Below, piece after piece: positions 1 through 7,866 of a DNA stretch of 64,000 bases. The stretch comes from Pseudonocardia sp. Its GTDB lineage: Bacteria > Actinomycetota > Actinomycetes > Mycobacteriales > Pseudonocardiaceae. The position numbers and the translations under genes were made by a program. The notes under the pieces were generated by a model that searched no databases, was not told where the DNA came from, and saw only the letters and a program-made list of their open reading frames with translations. The DNA lies in contig NZ_JAJCYB010000058.1 of the NCBI RefSeq assembly GCF_029263155.1, forward strand, positions 1 to 64,000. Reading direction: 5' to 3'. Within the stretch, counting starts at the first letter, position 1. Every line of letters begins with the position of its first letter.

Positions 1-354
1 ACCCGTTGCCTGGTGCTGGTGCGGGGCCTGCTTGACAGTTTTGTGGCCGTGGTGGGCGGCGAACTCCACCTCCCCGTCGGGGTACCGCACGATGCCGGCC
101 CCCCCCACCCCGACCGGGTGGTCGGGGTGGGCGTCGCCGAGTGCGTCCATCGCTCCTTCGAGCGCGTCCTGCAGACTCGCATTGCTGGAGTCAGGCGTGC
201 GCCGGCGTTGCCAGCGCCGCACCACTGCGCCGTTCACGTCGACGAGACCGGCGACGACCTTGGTCGCGCCGACGTCGATACCGATAGCGGCAACGGCCGC
301 AACGGCCGGAACGCGCGGGGATTCCGCCTCCACCGGTCCGACCATAGTGGGCAT
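1..354 (-). CDS. ROK-family kinase/glucokinase-like protein, N-terminal part (cut by window edge)
   Basis: Only the first 118 residues lie in the window; the frame is open to position 1. The sequence AAIGIDVGATKVVAGLVD matches the N-terminal phosphate-binding strand of ROK sugar kinases (consensus DxGxTK), followed by a second strand and VGVGGAGIVRYPDGEVEF, typical of the ROK N-terminal lobe. ROK kinases use ATP to phosphorylate the 6-OH of glucose, N-acetylmannosamine and similar sugars. The full protein should be about 320 residues. ATG at 354 is chosen; an in-frame GTG at 360 directly follows the stop of the upstream ROK-like gene, so translational coupling is likely. Last visible gene of the minus-strand operon that begins with the OmpA lipoprotein. 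Specificity cannot be called because the catalytic and zinc motifs lie outside the window. Confidence 0.8.
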   Translation of the reverse strand, partial: MPTMVGPVEAESPRVPAVAAVAAIGIDVGATKVVAGLVDVNGAVVRRWQRRRTPDSSNASLQDALEGAMDALGDAHPDHPVGVGGAGIVRYPDGEVEFAAHHGHKTVKQAPHQHQATG

Positions 355-362
355 CGTCACGG

Positions 363-1721
363 CTACGGCCTCTGGCCCTGCGACGGCATGCGACTACCCA
401 TCCTGGCCAGCGCAGCCCACGCCACCACCCGGGCGCCGAAGGTGCCGGTCGTCGGCCGCGACACGATCGAAGCCCCCCACAGGCCCTCGTACTTGAGGTG
501 TTCCTCGATCTGACGAGCCGCCTTGACGAACGCCTGTCCCGCCTGCCGTTCCTGATCGACGAGAGCTCGGGGGCCGACGAGAACGACCCGATCCGCGCCG
601 CATACGGACTGTATCGCCGCGATGCCGCGGGCCAGGACCTTTCCGGCCGACGTGAAGGCGGCCCGGGCCACGTCGGAGCGCTCGGCCGCGTCCGCCGCCT
701 CACCGATGGTGGCGATGTCATCGCCGGTGACGCGACTGACCCTGTCGACGATGGAGTTGATCCCGGACGCCGCCTCCAGAGCCCGCGCAGGCGCCCCGTC
801 GGAGCCCAGCTCCATGAGGTTTCCGATCTCCATCGGGTACGGAAGTACCTGTCCGTGGTCGACGAGCTTGGCCCCTACACCGTCCCGCACGACGAGCACG
901 ACGACCAGCTCCGTACGCCCGAGTCCGCGCGTCGCCTCCCACCGGGCGAAGGCGTCCGCGTCGTTGACGATCCACGCCTGCCGCCCGGTCCGGCGTTCGA
1001 CCAACTCACCGAGCCGTACTCCCATCCACGACTCGTCGTCGTGACCCCGCCGGGGCTTGCGGTATACCTCAACCCAGCCACGCTCGGTGTTCACCGGCCC
1101 GCCCAGCTGGATGCCGATGGGGCAGGTCTCGGCCGGAGTTCCGCGGTGCCGTCCGGCCAGCTCGTCGGCCAGCGCCGCCACCCCGGCGACGACGTCGTCG
1201 GGCTCGTTGCCGTCCAGGTCGAGGTACGCCTCGTCGAGCACGGTGGCGTGGGCGTCGGTGAGCACCGCCACGAGCCGGCCGGGGCTGAACTCGACGCCGA
1301 TCATCGCGGGCTCCCGCAGCCGGTCGGCGAGCCGGTGCCAGGCGGCGAGGAGGGCGCGGGCGTCGTCGGTGCCCAGCGCGACGTCCCGGACGTCGTGGCG
1401 GCCGGCGTCGATCATCGCGCCTGCGGTGGCCCACACCTGCTCGCCGAGGATCTCCCGGGCCTGTGCGACGGCGGCGCTGTCAGGCCGGGACCGGACGGCG
1501 CCGAGGTAGAGCGTGGTCGGGAAAGCGTCGGCGTCGGCGCCGTCGAGGTCGACGATCAGGTGCTCGGACACGGTGATCTCGACACCGGCCGGGGCGGACA
1601 CGACCTGCGCGACCAGCGACTCGCGAGCCGGGTCGTGATGCAGTCGGACGATGGGGTCGGCGCGCCAGATGCGGCGCGCCAGCGCGGTGTGCAGCGCGTC
1701 GGGCTGCTCGTCAGTGGACAT
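363..1721 (-). CDS. Divergent ROK-fold protein with novel N-terminal domain
   Basis: 452 residues. Residues about 139-450 follow the ROK/actin-like ATPase layout: a first strand pair (GVEFSPGRLVAVLTDA), GIQLGGPV at 203-210, the catalytic-Asp motif as VNDADAF (N253, D254), VVRDGVGAKLVDHGQ near 278-291, and the C-terminal RVVLVGPRAL strand. The zinc motif CxCGxxGCxE that follows GH in active ROK kinases is missing (sequence there: MEIGNLMELGSDG), and the first phosphate loop lacks the usual DxGxTK. The N-terminal 135 residues resemble no family I recognise. The start overlaps the sigma-like gene by 11 bp and the stop is a few bases from the next ROK gene, so the three are co-translated. I infer a regulatory or altered-substrate ROK protein rather than a classic sugar kinase. 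Confidence 0.7.
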   Translation of the reverse strand: MSTDEQPDALHTALARRIWRADPIVRLHHDPARESLVAQVVSAPAGVEITVSEHLIVDLDGADADAFPTTLYLGAVRSRPDSAAVAQAREILGEQVWATAGAMIDAGRHDVRDVALGTDDARALLAAWHRLADRLREPAMIGVEFSPGRLVAVLTDAHATVLDEAYLDLDGNEPDDVVAGVAALADELAGRHRGTPAETCPIGIQLGGPVNTERGWVEVYRKPRRGHDDESWMGVRLGELVERRTGRQAWIVNDADAFARWEATRGLGRTELVVVLVVRDGVGAKLVDHGQVLPYPMEIGNLMELGSDGAPARALEAASGINSIVDRVSRVTGDDIATIGEAADAAERSDVARAAFTSAGKVLARGIAAIQSVCGADRVVLVGPRALVDQERQAGQAFVKAARQIEEHLKYEGLWGASIVSRPTTGTFGARVVAWAALARMGSRMPSQGQRP

Positions 1722-2565
1722 CGGTGGCGTCCTCCTCTCCGGTGGAGGGCTCGACGGCAGAGGGCCTGCCGAGCGCTCGATCGATCTTCTGTTCGGCGTC
1801 CGCGACCAGGCGGCGGACGGTCTCGACGGGACGGTTCAGGCGGATGGCGGCCGCCGCGGTGGAGCCGAACCGGCGGTAGGCGACGAGGGCGGCCTCCTCG
1901 TCGTCGGTCAGGTCGAACAGGTCCTTGATCTTGCCCAGCGCCCTCGACCGGTCCTTGCGGACCTTGGCGTAGGTCCTCTCGATCGCGGTGGCGTAGTCCT
2001 GCATGGAGATGTCGATGTCCCAGGCGAGGAGCAGGACGTTCTGCGCCTGGTCGCGGCTCAGGCCGAGGGCTCGCAGCCGCTCGACGGTCCAGTCGAGGTC
2101 CAGGCCGACCTCCTGCGGCGCCGGTGGGTCCGGCGACACGTCGTCGAGCGGGAAGGTGTCGGGCCGGCGGCGGCCCGTCCGCAGCATCGTCAGGGCCATC
2201 CACTTCGCGCGTTGCGTCAACCAGGACCGCACAGCGCTGCGGCCCTGGTCGAGGACGTGGCAATGGCGCAGGCGCAGCTGCAGTTCCTGGAGCAGGTCCT
2301 CGTGGTCGACGTTGTAGCGGCCGGCCACGCTGCGCACCATCCGCTTGAGCCACGCCCACTCGTCCGCGGCCAGGGACTCGAGATAAACCCAGCCGGGCGA
2401 GGTCGCGGTGAACGCCGCCTTGATCTCCGCCGCGGTCGGCGGAGCGTCCGCGCCATCCCGGTCGGTTTCGACGAGGTCCGGCTCGTCCGCGTCCGGGGCG
2501 GACACGACCTGGTCCAGGTCGTCGTCGGGCCGGTCGGGGTCGTCCGGTTCGCCGTGCCGGGTCAT
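1711..2565 (-). CDS. Sigma-70-like (ECF-type) protein
   Basis: 284 residues from ATG 2565, preceded by GGAGG at 6-nt spacing; an upstream in-frame start at 2625 has no such site. Acidic, proline-rich tail 1-45. Residues 70-132 resemble sigma region 2: VDHEDLLQELQLRLRHC is the helix that contacts the core enzyme, followed by SWLTQRAKWMALTMLRTGRRR like the -10 recognition helices. Residues 157-215 (LGLSRDQAQNVLLLAWD.. and basic KVRKDRSRALGKIK) take the place of region 4, followed by another HTH-like stretch FGSTAAAAIRLNRPVETVRRLV at 233-254. It may be a true sigma factor or a sigma-derived DNA-binding protein. Encoded between the 4-TM protein (69-bp gap) and the ROK-like gene (11-bp overlap). 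No anti-sigma gene is recognised, although the 4-TM protein could have that role. Confidence 0.65.
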   Translation of the reverse strand: MTRHGEPDDPDRPDDDLDQVVSAPDADEPDLVETDRDGADAPPTAAEIKAAFTATSPGWVYLESLAADEWAWLKRMVRSVAGRYNVDHEDLLQELQLRLRHCHVLDQGRSAVRSWLTQRAKWMALTMLRTGRRRPDTFPLDDVSPDPPAPQEVGLDLDWTVERLRALGLSRDQAQNVLLLAWDIDISMQDYATAIERTYAKVRKDRSRALGKIKDLFDLTDDEEAALVAYRRFGSTAAAAIRLNRPVETVRRLVADAEQKIDRALGRPSAVEPSTGEEDATDVH

Positions 2566-2634
2566 GGCGCCTCCGCGAGTGGTTGCTGGAGGAAAGCGCG
2601 GACCGCCTGCGGCTGGGACAGCCACAGGCGGTGT

Positions 2635-3822
2635 TCACTCGAACGGAGCAGCAGCGAGGTGCGCAGTGACGGTGTCGATCTCCCGATGGTCCAGATCGGC
2701 CACGGTGCGGGGGGCCGGTCGCGGGCGGTCGGCGGAGGCACCGCAACGCATCCGGGCCAGGTCGACGGTGGTGTCGACGGCCGCCAGCCCGTCCCCCGCG
2801 CGGACGAGCGACCGGGCGCGACGGCGGTCGGCCGCCCGGACGACGCGCTGGCGACGGCGGTCCAGGCGGGCGGCCCGCCGTTCCCGACGCAGGGCGCGGG
2901 ACTCGACACGGCGCCGGGTGCGGCCCAGCGCGCGCATCTCGTCGGCCTCGGCGCTCCCGTCGCTCATGGCGACACCCAGCACGTAGGCCGTCATCGCCAC
3001 CGATGCCAGCGCGAGCAGCACCGCGACGGTGATCGCGGCCGCGGGCTCGGCGCCTGCGTAGCCCGCCTCGGTGCGGACCCGCACGAACATCGTGACGCCG
3101 ATGGCGAGCACCAGCACCGTCCACACCGCGAGCAGGCCGCTGGTCACCGGGCCGATGTCGGCGAACCGCACCTGTCCCGACGGCGACCGCTGGTCGCGCA
3201 ATTCGCGCCCCAGCCACGGCGTGAACGCCGCAACGGTCAGGACGAGGAACAGCGTGAACGCCAGCGCGACCAGTGACGCGACGGGGGTGGCCCACGGGCG
3301 GGTCAGGTCGGCGTTGGAGACACCGGCGACGAAGTAGCCGAACAGCAGGGCGTCGATCCAGGGCAGTATCCGCGCCACGACACGGTGCCCGCGGCCCGCC
3401 CGGCGGTGCCGGGGCTCGCTCTCGACCGCTCTCACCAGGTCGTCCTGACGGGCGTCGGCGACCGCGGGCGTCCGGACCTCGCCGCCCGGGCCGCGGCGGA
3501 ACCCGGCCCGCAGCTCGGCCGCCCGCTCCCGGCCGGCCGCCGCAGCAGCGGCGAGCCGGTCGGTCCGACGCGCGCTGCGTGCCGTACGGCCACCGGCGCG
3601 GCCGAGCACATCCTGTGCCCGGCCGCGGGCCGACTCGGCGATAGCCGAGTCGGTCGTCGACGGGCCCGGAACGTCCCTCGGACCCGCCGACCGTTCCAGC
3701 ATTCCCAGCGATCCGCCGCGGCGCGGGGTCAGCGGGCGTCCGGACGTTCCGGTGCGCCACCGAATACGATTCGCCGCGTGCATCCGGGGCCGGGGGAATT
3801 CGTTCTCGCTGCTGTTCTCCAT
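2635..3822 (-). CDS. Four-TM membrane protein of unknown function
   Basis: 395 residues from ATG 3822; ATG 3783 is an alternative start and neither has a strong ribosome site. The first ~145 residues are basic, Ala/Arg-rich and predicted cytoplasmic. Hydrophobic segments at about 150-169, 182-203, 224-247 and 260-286 form four membrane spans. The last ~105 residues are again strongly basic with many RR pairs (ALGRTRRRVESRALRRERR) and could be a cytoplasmic coiled coil or nucleic-acid-facing tail. No catalytic motif is seen and I do not recognise the family. It lies between an OmpA-like lipoprotein gene 38 bp upstream and the sigma-like gene 69 bp downstream, so it is the membrane component of this operon and might relay an envelope signal to the sigma-like protein (inference). 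Confidence 0.65.
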   Translation of the reverse strand: MENSSENEFPRPRMHAANRIRWRTGTSGRPLTPRRGGSLGMLERSAGPRDVPGPSTTDSAIAESARGRAQDVLGRAGGRTARSARRTDRLAAAAAAGRERAAELRAGFRRGPGGEVRTPAVADARQDDLVRAVESEPRHRRAGRGHRVVARILPWIDALLFGYFVAGVSNADLTRPWATPVASLVALAFTLFLVLTVAAFTPWLGRELRDQRSPSGQVRFADIGPVTSGLLAVWTVLVLAIGVTMFVRVRTEAGYAGAEPAAAITVAVLLALASVAMTAYVLGVAMSDGSAEADEMRALGRTRRRVESRALRRERRAARLDRRRQRVVRAADRRRARSLVRAGDGLAAVDTTVDLARMRCGASADRPRPAPRTVADLDHREIDTVTAHLAAAPFE

Positions 3823-3860
3823 ACCTGTTCTACGCCCGCGGGAACCGTTCCTGTGACAGA

Positions 3861-5009
3861 TCATCGTCGGGGCTCGACCGTGACGACGACCCGCCGGATC
3901 CCGTTCGCCACGACCTTCGCCTCGTCGAACCGGCCGCCGGTGGTGGACGCGGCCGGTCCGTCGGCGGCACCCCTCCCCCGCGCCGTGAGGTCGGCGGCCG
4001 GGACGCCCAGCGACCCCAGCAGCCGGGCGACGGCGTCCGCGCGGCGCTGCGACAGCTCCGCGCGGTACGACTCGGAACCCCAGTGGGCGACGAACCCGGC
4101 CACGAGCACCCGGGAGGGCCCCGACCGGTAGGCCGCGATCACGGGGGCGAGCGCTGCCGCGGCGTCGGGCGCGAGGTCGGCGGAACCCGGGCCGAAGCCG
4201 AGCAGGGAGTCCGGCAGCGTCGTCTCGACCACCCCGCCCGGCCCGGCGACCGTGGCGACGACCGGCACCGGCACCAGGGCGGTGCTGCGGATCGTCGGGT
4301 CGGGATCCGCGGGCCGCTCCAGGACCGGGTCGACGACGCAGCTCCGTGCACCGGCTGCGGCGCATACGGCCGTCCAGAACCGCTCCAGCCAGCGCAGTTG
4401 CGCCGTGCCCGGTGCGGCCTGCCCGCCGGCGACCCGGCCCAGGCCGACCAGCACGACGTCCCACCCGCGCAGGTCGGGCAACAGGTCGGCGGTCCTGAGC
4501 CGTTCGACGATCTCGGCCGGATCTGCCTCCCACCCGATGAGCCGCAGATCCAGCGGATCGGTCGTGGTGATCCCCGAGTCCAGGACCAGCAGCGTGCCCG
4601 GCGTGCCGCGGGCGGCGACCGCGATCCCCGCGAGCAGGTCCGGAGCCCCCGTCACCGGCACCGCACCGGTGACCGCCGCCTCGGACTCCGCGAGCCGCGC
4701 GTCGATCAGCTCGGCACGGCGCGGTCCGTTCTCCACCTGACCGCTCGGCTCACGTCGGACGACGAGGTCGAGCGTGCGCGTCAGCTCCGGCGCACCGGCG
4801 ACGACAACGGTCAGGCTCCCACGGTCGGACTCCACGGCAGTCCGCAGGACGGCTCGACCCCGGTCGCCGAGGACCGGACGGGCCTGCCGGTCGGTGGCGG
4901 CCAGAACCGCCACGACCCGCACGTCGCGCGGCGGCGGGCCGCCACCGCAGGCGCTCAGGAGCAACGTTCCGGTGGCAACGAGAAATGTCCGGCGGGTCAG
5001 CTGATTCAT
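3861..5009 (-). CDS. OmpA-domain lipoprotein
   Basis: 382 residues. The N-terminus MNQLTRRTFLVATGTLLLSACGGG is a lipoprotein signal: twin-Arg-like n-region, hydrophobic core, lipobox LSAC with Cys21 as the lipidated residue. The C-terminal ~110 residues form an OmpA-like peptidoglycan-binding domain (LLGFGPGSADLAPDAAAAL, then RVLVAGFVAHWGSESYRAELSQRRADAVARLL and VPAADLTARGRGA, the usual N-x-x-L-S-x-x-R-A-x-x-V pattern). The middle part has alternating strands, including DVVLVGLGRVAGGQ and LLVLDSG, resembling a Rossmann or vWA-like fold without a clear MIDAS. Probably anchored to the outer face of the membrane and touching the cell wall. First gene of the minus-strand operon, so any promoter should lie in 5010-5080. 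Confidence 0.8.
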   Translation of the reverse strand: MNQLTRRTFLVATGTLLLSACGGGPPPRDVRVVAVLAATDRQARPVLGDRGRAVLRTAVESDRGSLTVVVAGAPELTRTLDLVVRREPSGQVENGPRRAELIDARLAESEAAVTGAVPVTGAPDLLAGIAVAARGTPGTLLVLDSGITTTDPLDLRLIGWEADPAEIVERLRTADLLPDLRGWDVVLVGLGRVAGGQAAPGTAQLRWLERFWTAVCAAAGARSCVVDPVLERPADPDPTIRSTALVPVPVVATVAGPGGVVETTLPDSLLGFGPGSADLAPDAAAALAPVIAAYRSGPSRVLVAGFVAHWGSESYRAELSQRRADAVARLLGSLGVPAADLTARGRGAADGPAASTTGGRFDEAKVVANGIRRVVVTVEPRR

Positions 5010-5081
5010 ACCCGGTGATAAGCCGTTCCGAGCCGGGGAGTGACACGTCACAAAGCGCACATTCTGGGCCGTGCCTGAGAT

Positions 5082-5264
5082 GTGGATGAATTGCTGAGCG
5101 TCGTGCCGGAACTGCCGTTGCTGATGGTCGTGGCCTTGCTCGCGATCCTCAGCCGCGCGATCCGGAAGCTGCTCATGGCCCTGGTGATCGCCGTGGCCGC
5201 CGCGATCCTGCTCGGCGCGATCGCGCTTGAGGTGCTCGCCGTGGTCACCGCCCGGGGCCCCTGA
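5082..5264 (+). CDS. Small hydrophobic membrane protein (hypothetical)
   Basis: 60 residues from GTG 5082. Nearly the whole chain is hydrophobic with two possible membrane segments (ELPLLMVVALLAIL near 10-23 and LLMALVIAVAAAILLGAIAL near 30-50) separated by a short basic turn SRAIRK, so the turn would face the cytoplasm. It lies divergently from the OmpA lipoprotein gene. No strong ribosome-binding site is seen. I do not recognise the family; it could be a real small membrane protein or a chance open frame in G+C-rich DNA, and codon choice (many CTG, GTG, GCC) favours a real gene only modestly. Confidence 0.4.
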   Translation: MDELLSVVPELPLLMVVALLAILSRAIRKLLMALVIAVAAAILLGAIALEVLAVVTARGP

Positions 5265-5363
5265 GGAGAGCCGCGACGAGCACCCGCGACCCTCACACGG
5301 AGCAGTCCCGAGGCGAACAGCCACGGGCACCGGGCTCCGTGGCTCGGTTGGCGAGCACGGGGA

Positions 5364-6413
5364 TCAAGCGGTGATCGCGCCGGGATCGAGCGCGGCCGGA
5401 TGGTGGGCGAGCAGGTCGTGGTGCTCGTGGCCGTGGGGGCTGACGTGCACGGTGGCGGTCACCAGCTTCGGCACCCCGTGCAGCAGGGCGTGGGTGGCGG
5501 CGGTGGCGATGTCGTGCGCCGCGACGACGCCCAGGCCGGGGTCGACGGTGATGCCGGCCTCCGCACGGATCCGATGCCCGGTCCAACGCAGGCGCAGCTC
5601 GTCGACGTCGAGCACGCCGGGTTCGGCCCGCAGGACGGCCTCGGCCGCGTCGACCAGCTCCGGGTCGACGGCGTCCATCAGGCGGCGGTAGACGTCGGTG
5701 GCGGCCCCGCGCAGCACGACCAGGATCGCCAGGGTGATCAGCAGCCCGACGATCGGGTCGGCCAGCGGGATGCCCGCCATGACGCCGAGCGCCGCACCGA
5801 CTACGGCGAGCGAGGTGAAGCCGTCGGTGCGGGCGTGCAGCCCGTCGGCGACCAGCGCCGCGGAGCCGATCCGCCGCCCGACCCGGATCCGGTAGACCGC
5901 CACCAGCTCGTTGCCGGCGAACCCGATGATCCCCGCGGCGAGGACGAAGCCGACCCCGGTGATCGGCTGGGGGTCGAGCAGCTTGCGCACCGACTCGACC
6001 CCGGCGAACACCGCCGACAGCGCGATCATGGCGACGATGAACACCCCGGCCAGGTCCTCGGCGCGGTCGTAGCCGTAGGTGTAGCGCCGCGACGCCGCCC
6101 GCCGCCCGAGCACGAAGGCGATCCACAGCGGCACCGCGGTGAGCGCGTCGGAGAAGTTGTGGATCGTGTCGGCGAGCAGCGCGCTGGAGCCCGAGTACAG
6201 CACCACGATCAGCTGCAGGACCGCGGTGACGCCCAGCGCCACCAGGCTGATCTTCAGCGCGCGGATGCCGTCGGAGCTGGCCTCCAGCGCCGCGTCGACC
6301 GAGTCGGCCGCGTCGTGGCTGTGCGGGCGGAACAGCCCGCGCAGGCCACGCCGGCCGGTGTGGCCGTGGCCGTGCGCGTGGCCGTGGCCGTGTGCGTGCC
6401 CGGCGTGCTCCAT
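5364..6413 (-). CDS. Cation diffusion facilitator (Zn/Co/Cd efflux)
   Basis: About 349 residues from ATG 6413; a GTG five codons earlier (6428) is possible. A His-rich cytoplasmic N-terminus (HAGHAHGHGHAHGHGH) precedes six membrane spans. The transport-site motifs of CDF proteins are present: HNFSD in TM2 and HARTDG in TM5, the HxxxD pairs that bind Zn(II). The conserved GYDRAEDLAG loop follows TM2, and a C-terminal cytoplasmic ferredoxin-like domain ends with another His cluster (HVSPHGHEHHDLLAHH). CDF proteins exchange cytoplasmic Zn2+/Co2+/Cd2+ for protons. Divergent from an ArsR-family gene 37 bp away, which probably represses it. The GTGGCC-type tandem repeat in the DNA at 6344-6411 encodes the His-Gly repeats. 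Confidence 0.92.
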   Translation of the reverse strand: MEHAGHAHGHGHAHGHGHTGRRGLRGLFRPHSHDAADSVDAALEASSDGIRALKISLVALGVTAVLQLIVVLYSGSSALLADTIHNFSDALTAVPLWIAFVLGRRAASRRYTYGYDRAEDLAGVFIVAMIALSAVFAGVESVRKLLDPQPITGVGFVLAAGIIGFAGNELVAVYRIRVGRRIGSAALVADGLHARTDGFTSLAVVGAALGVMAGIPLADPIVGLLITLAILVVLRGAATDVYRRLMDAVDPELVDAAEAVLRAEPGVLDVDELRLRWTGHRIRAEAGITVDPGLGVVAAHDIATAATHALLHGVPKLVTATVHVSPHGHEHHDLLAHHPAALDPGAITA

Positions 6414-6439
6414 GTTGCCAGGATGCACAGCTCAGGGCC

Positions 6440-6455
6440 ATCATGCAAACATGCG
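6440..6455. promoter_or_regulatory. Candidate ArsR operator in the CDF/ArsR divergent promoter
   Basis: CATG-CAAA-CATG forms an imperfect dyad in the 37-bp gap between the CDF start (6413) and the ArsR start (6451). ArsR-family metal sensors bind short A/T-containing dyads in such gaps; this is the only A/T-bearing dyad here. It overlaps the ArsR start codon, which would fit autorepression and a short or absent leader. Confidence 0.3.
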
Positions 6456-6819
6456 CGCGCACAACGACATGGCTGCTGCGAACCCCCGGCGACAGCCGGT
6501 CACCGGCGATCAGCTCGACCTCGCCGCCGACGTGCTGCGCCACCTCGCCGACCCCACCCGGCTGCACCTGCTGCACCTGCTCGCGGCCGGGGAGCAGGAC
6601 GTCGGCACGCTCACCGCGCAGCTCGCCGCCTCCCGCTCGTCGGTGTCGCAGCACCTCGGGCGGCTGCGACTGGCCGGACTGGTCCACGTCCGCCGCGACG
6701 GCCGCCGGATGCGCTACCGCCTCGCCAGCGACCATCTCGTCGCGCTGGTCGACGAGGCCTGCCAGTTCGCCGAGCACCTCGTGCACGACATCCCCCACCA
6801 CCTCTCGCGCGAACGCTGA
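6451..6819 (+). CDS. ArsR/SmtB-family metal-responsive repressor
   Basis: 122 residues from ATG 6451 (ATG 6469 is an in-frame alternative). A typical small winged helix: LRHLADPTRLHLLHLLAAGEQDV, then the recognition helix SRSSVSQHLGRLRLAGLVHV at 61-80 and the wing RRDGRRMRYRLA. The C-terminal helix carries D94-H95 and E108-H109 with H112, resembling the alpha-5 D-x-H...H-x-x-H site of SmtB/CzrA-type zinc and cobalt sensors. No Cys pair is present in the recognition helix, so it is not an arsenite ArsR. Its divergence from the CDF gene suggests that it derepresses efflux when zinc or cobalt is high. Ends 10 bp from the convergent efflux gene at 6830. Confidence 0.88.
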   Translation: MRAHNDMAAANPRRQPVTGDQLDLAADVLRHLADPTRLHLLHLLAAGEQDVGTLTAQLAASRSSVSQHLGRLRLAGLVHVRRDGRRMRYRLASDHLVALVDEACQFAEHLVHDIPHHLSRER

Positions 6820-6829
6820 CGGATCGCGG

Positions 6830-7462
6830 TCAGCAGCAGTGGTCGCCCCGCCAGGCGTCGCGCCCCTCCTTGACGGCGACGGCCGCGATCACCAGGGCCG
6901 CGACCGGGTCGGCCCAGCTCCAGCCGAACAGGGCGTTGAGCGCCAGCCCGACCAGCAGCACCGCCGAGAGGTAGGTGCACAGCAGCGTCTGGCCCGAGTC
7001 GGCGACGGCGGTGGCCGAGCCCAGCTCCCGACCGGCCCGGCGCTGCGCCGTCGCCAGCACCGGCATGACCAGCAGCGACAGCGTCGCCAGCACCATCCCC
7101 ACCGGCGACGGCGCGGCCTCCACCGCACCGGCCAGCGATCGCACGGACTCCACGGTGACGTACCCGGCGAGCACGAAGAAGGACACCGCGATCACCCGCA
7201 GGGCGGCCCGTTCCCGGGCCTGCGGGTCGCGGCCGGAGAACTGCCAGGCCACCGCCGACGCGGACGCCACCTCGATCACCGAGTCCAGCCCGAACCCGAT
7301 CAGCGCCGCCGACGACGCGATCGTGCCCGCGGTGAGCGCGACGACCGCCTCCACGAGGTTGTAGGTGATCGTCGCGGCGACGAGCAGCCGCACGCGGCGG
7401 GTGAGCACCGGGCGGCGGGCGTCGGCGACGGGTACGCAGCATCCCGCCGTGCACGCGGTCAC
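6830..7462 (-). CDS. Cation efflux protein downstream of CmtR-like sensor
   Basis: 210 residues from GTG 7462, which overlaps the TGA of the upstream cmtR-like gene (GTGA) and has GAGGAG at 8-nt spacing. The N-terminus has a Cys cluster (ACTAGCCVP) and the C-terminus ends DHCC, both likely soft-metal ligands. In between are about six hydrophobic segments; GLDSVIEVASA and VADSGQTLLCTYLSAV correspond to the TM2 and TM5 metal-site helices of CDF-like transporters. This family pairs with Cd/Pb sensors in actinobacteria. With its neighbour it forms a two-gene cadmium/lead-type efflux operon (inference from context and the Cys ligands). Convergent with the ArsR gene at 6819. Confidence 0.82.
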   Translation of the reverse strand: MTACTAGCCVPVADARRPVLTRRVRLLVAATITYNLVEAVVALTAGTIASSAALIGFGLDSVIEVASASAVAWQFSGRDPQARERAALRVIAVSFFVLAGYVTVESVRSLAGAVEAAPSPVGMVLATLSLLVMPVLATAQRRAGRELGSATAVADSGQTLLCTYLSAVLLVGLALNALFGWSWADPVAALVIAAVAVKEGRDAWRGDHCC

Positions 7463-7770
7463 CGGCAGCACTCCTCGTCGCAGGCGCCGGTGACGATCAG
7501 GCCGAGCAGGTCGCCGAGCGCGTGATCGAGCCGGGGGTCGGCCAGCTCGTAGCGCACCCGTCGCCCCTCCGGGACGGCGACGACCAGACCACAGCCGCGG
7601 AGGCAGGCGAGGTGATTGGACAGGTTCTGCCGGGAGGTCCCGAGCAGCTCGGCGAGCTGCGCGGGGTACGCGGAGGCCTCGCGCAGCGCCAGCAGCAGCC
7701 GGGCGCGGGTGGGGTCGGACAGGGCGTGTCCGAATCGGGCCAGCACCTGCCCGTGGGTGGCGGTCTGCAT
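7459..7770 (-). CDS. cmtR: CmtR-like Cd(II)/Pb(II)-sensing ArsR-family repressor
   Basis: 103 residues. Winged-helix ArsR fold (FGHALSDPTRARLLLALREA, recognition helix TSRQNLSNHLACLRGCGLV). Cys56 and Cys60 sit in the recognition helix as C-x3-C, and Cys97, Cys101 and Cys102 lie near the C-terminus. This matches the Cd/Pb ligands of Mycobacterium tuberculosis CmtR (Cys57, Cys61, Cys102). The gene is translationally coupled to the efflux gene by a GTGA overlap. A dyad at 7778-7790 just upstream of the start is the likely operator. The protein should release DNA when Cd2+ or Pb2+ binds. Confidence 0.88.
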   Translation of the reverse strand: MQTATHGQVLARFGHALSDPTRARLLLALREASAYPAQLAELLGTSRQNLSNHLACLRGCGLVVAVPEGRRVRYELADPRLDHALGDLLGLIVTGACDEECCR

Positions 7771-7777
7771 CCGACGG

Positions 7778-7790
7778 ACAGTACATCTGT
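7778..7790. promoter_or_regulatory. Candidate CmtR operator
   Basis: ACAG-TACAT-CTGT is a dyad with four-base perfect arms, 8 bp upstream of the cmtR-like ATG and followed by a further CTGTATCC. It is one of the few A/T-containing stretches here and sits where an autoregulated ArsR operator is expected. Confidence 0.4.
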
Positions 7791-7840
7791 TGCTGTATCC
7801 AGAGAAGGCTGAACTCAGCGGCCTACGGCCTCGTCGTACC

Positions 7841-7857
7841 GTACCCCCCTAGAGTAT
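7841..7857. promoter_or_regulatory. CsoR operator upstream of the copper operon
   Basis: GTACCCCCCTAGAGTAT matches the CsoR-type operator pattern (TA, run of C, central dyad, GTA). It lies 10 bp upstream of the csoR start codon, so Cu-free CsoR bound here would block the operon promoter. Confidence 0.65.
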
Positions 7858-7866
7858 GGTGACGGT

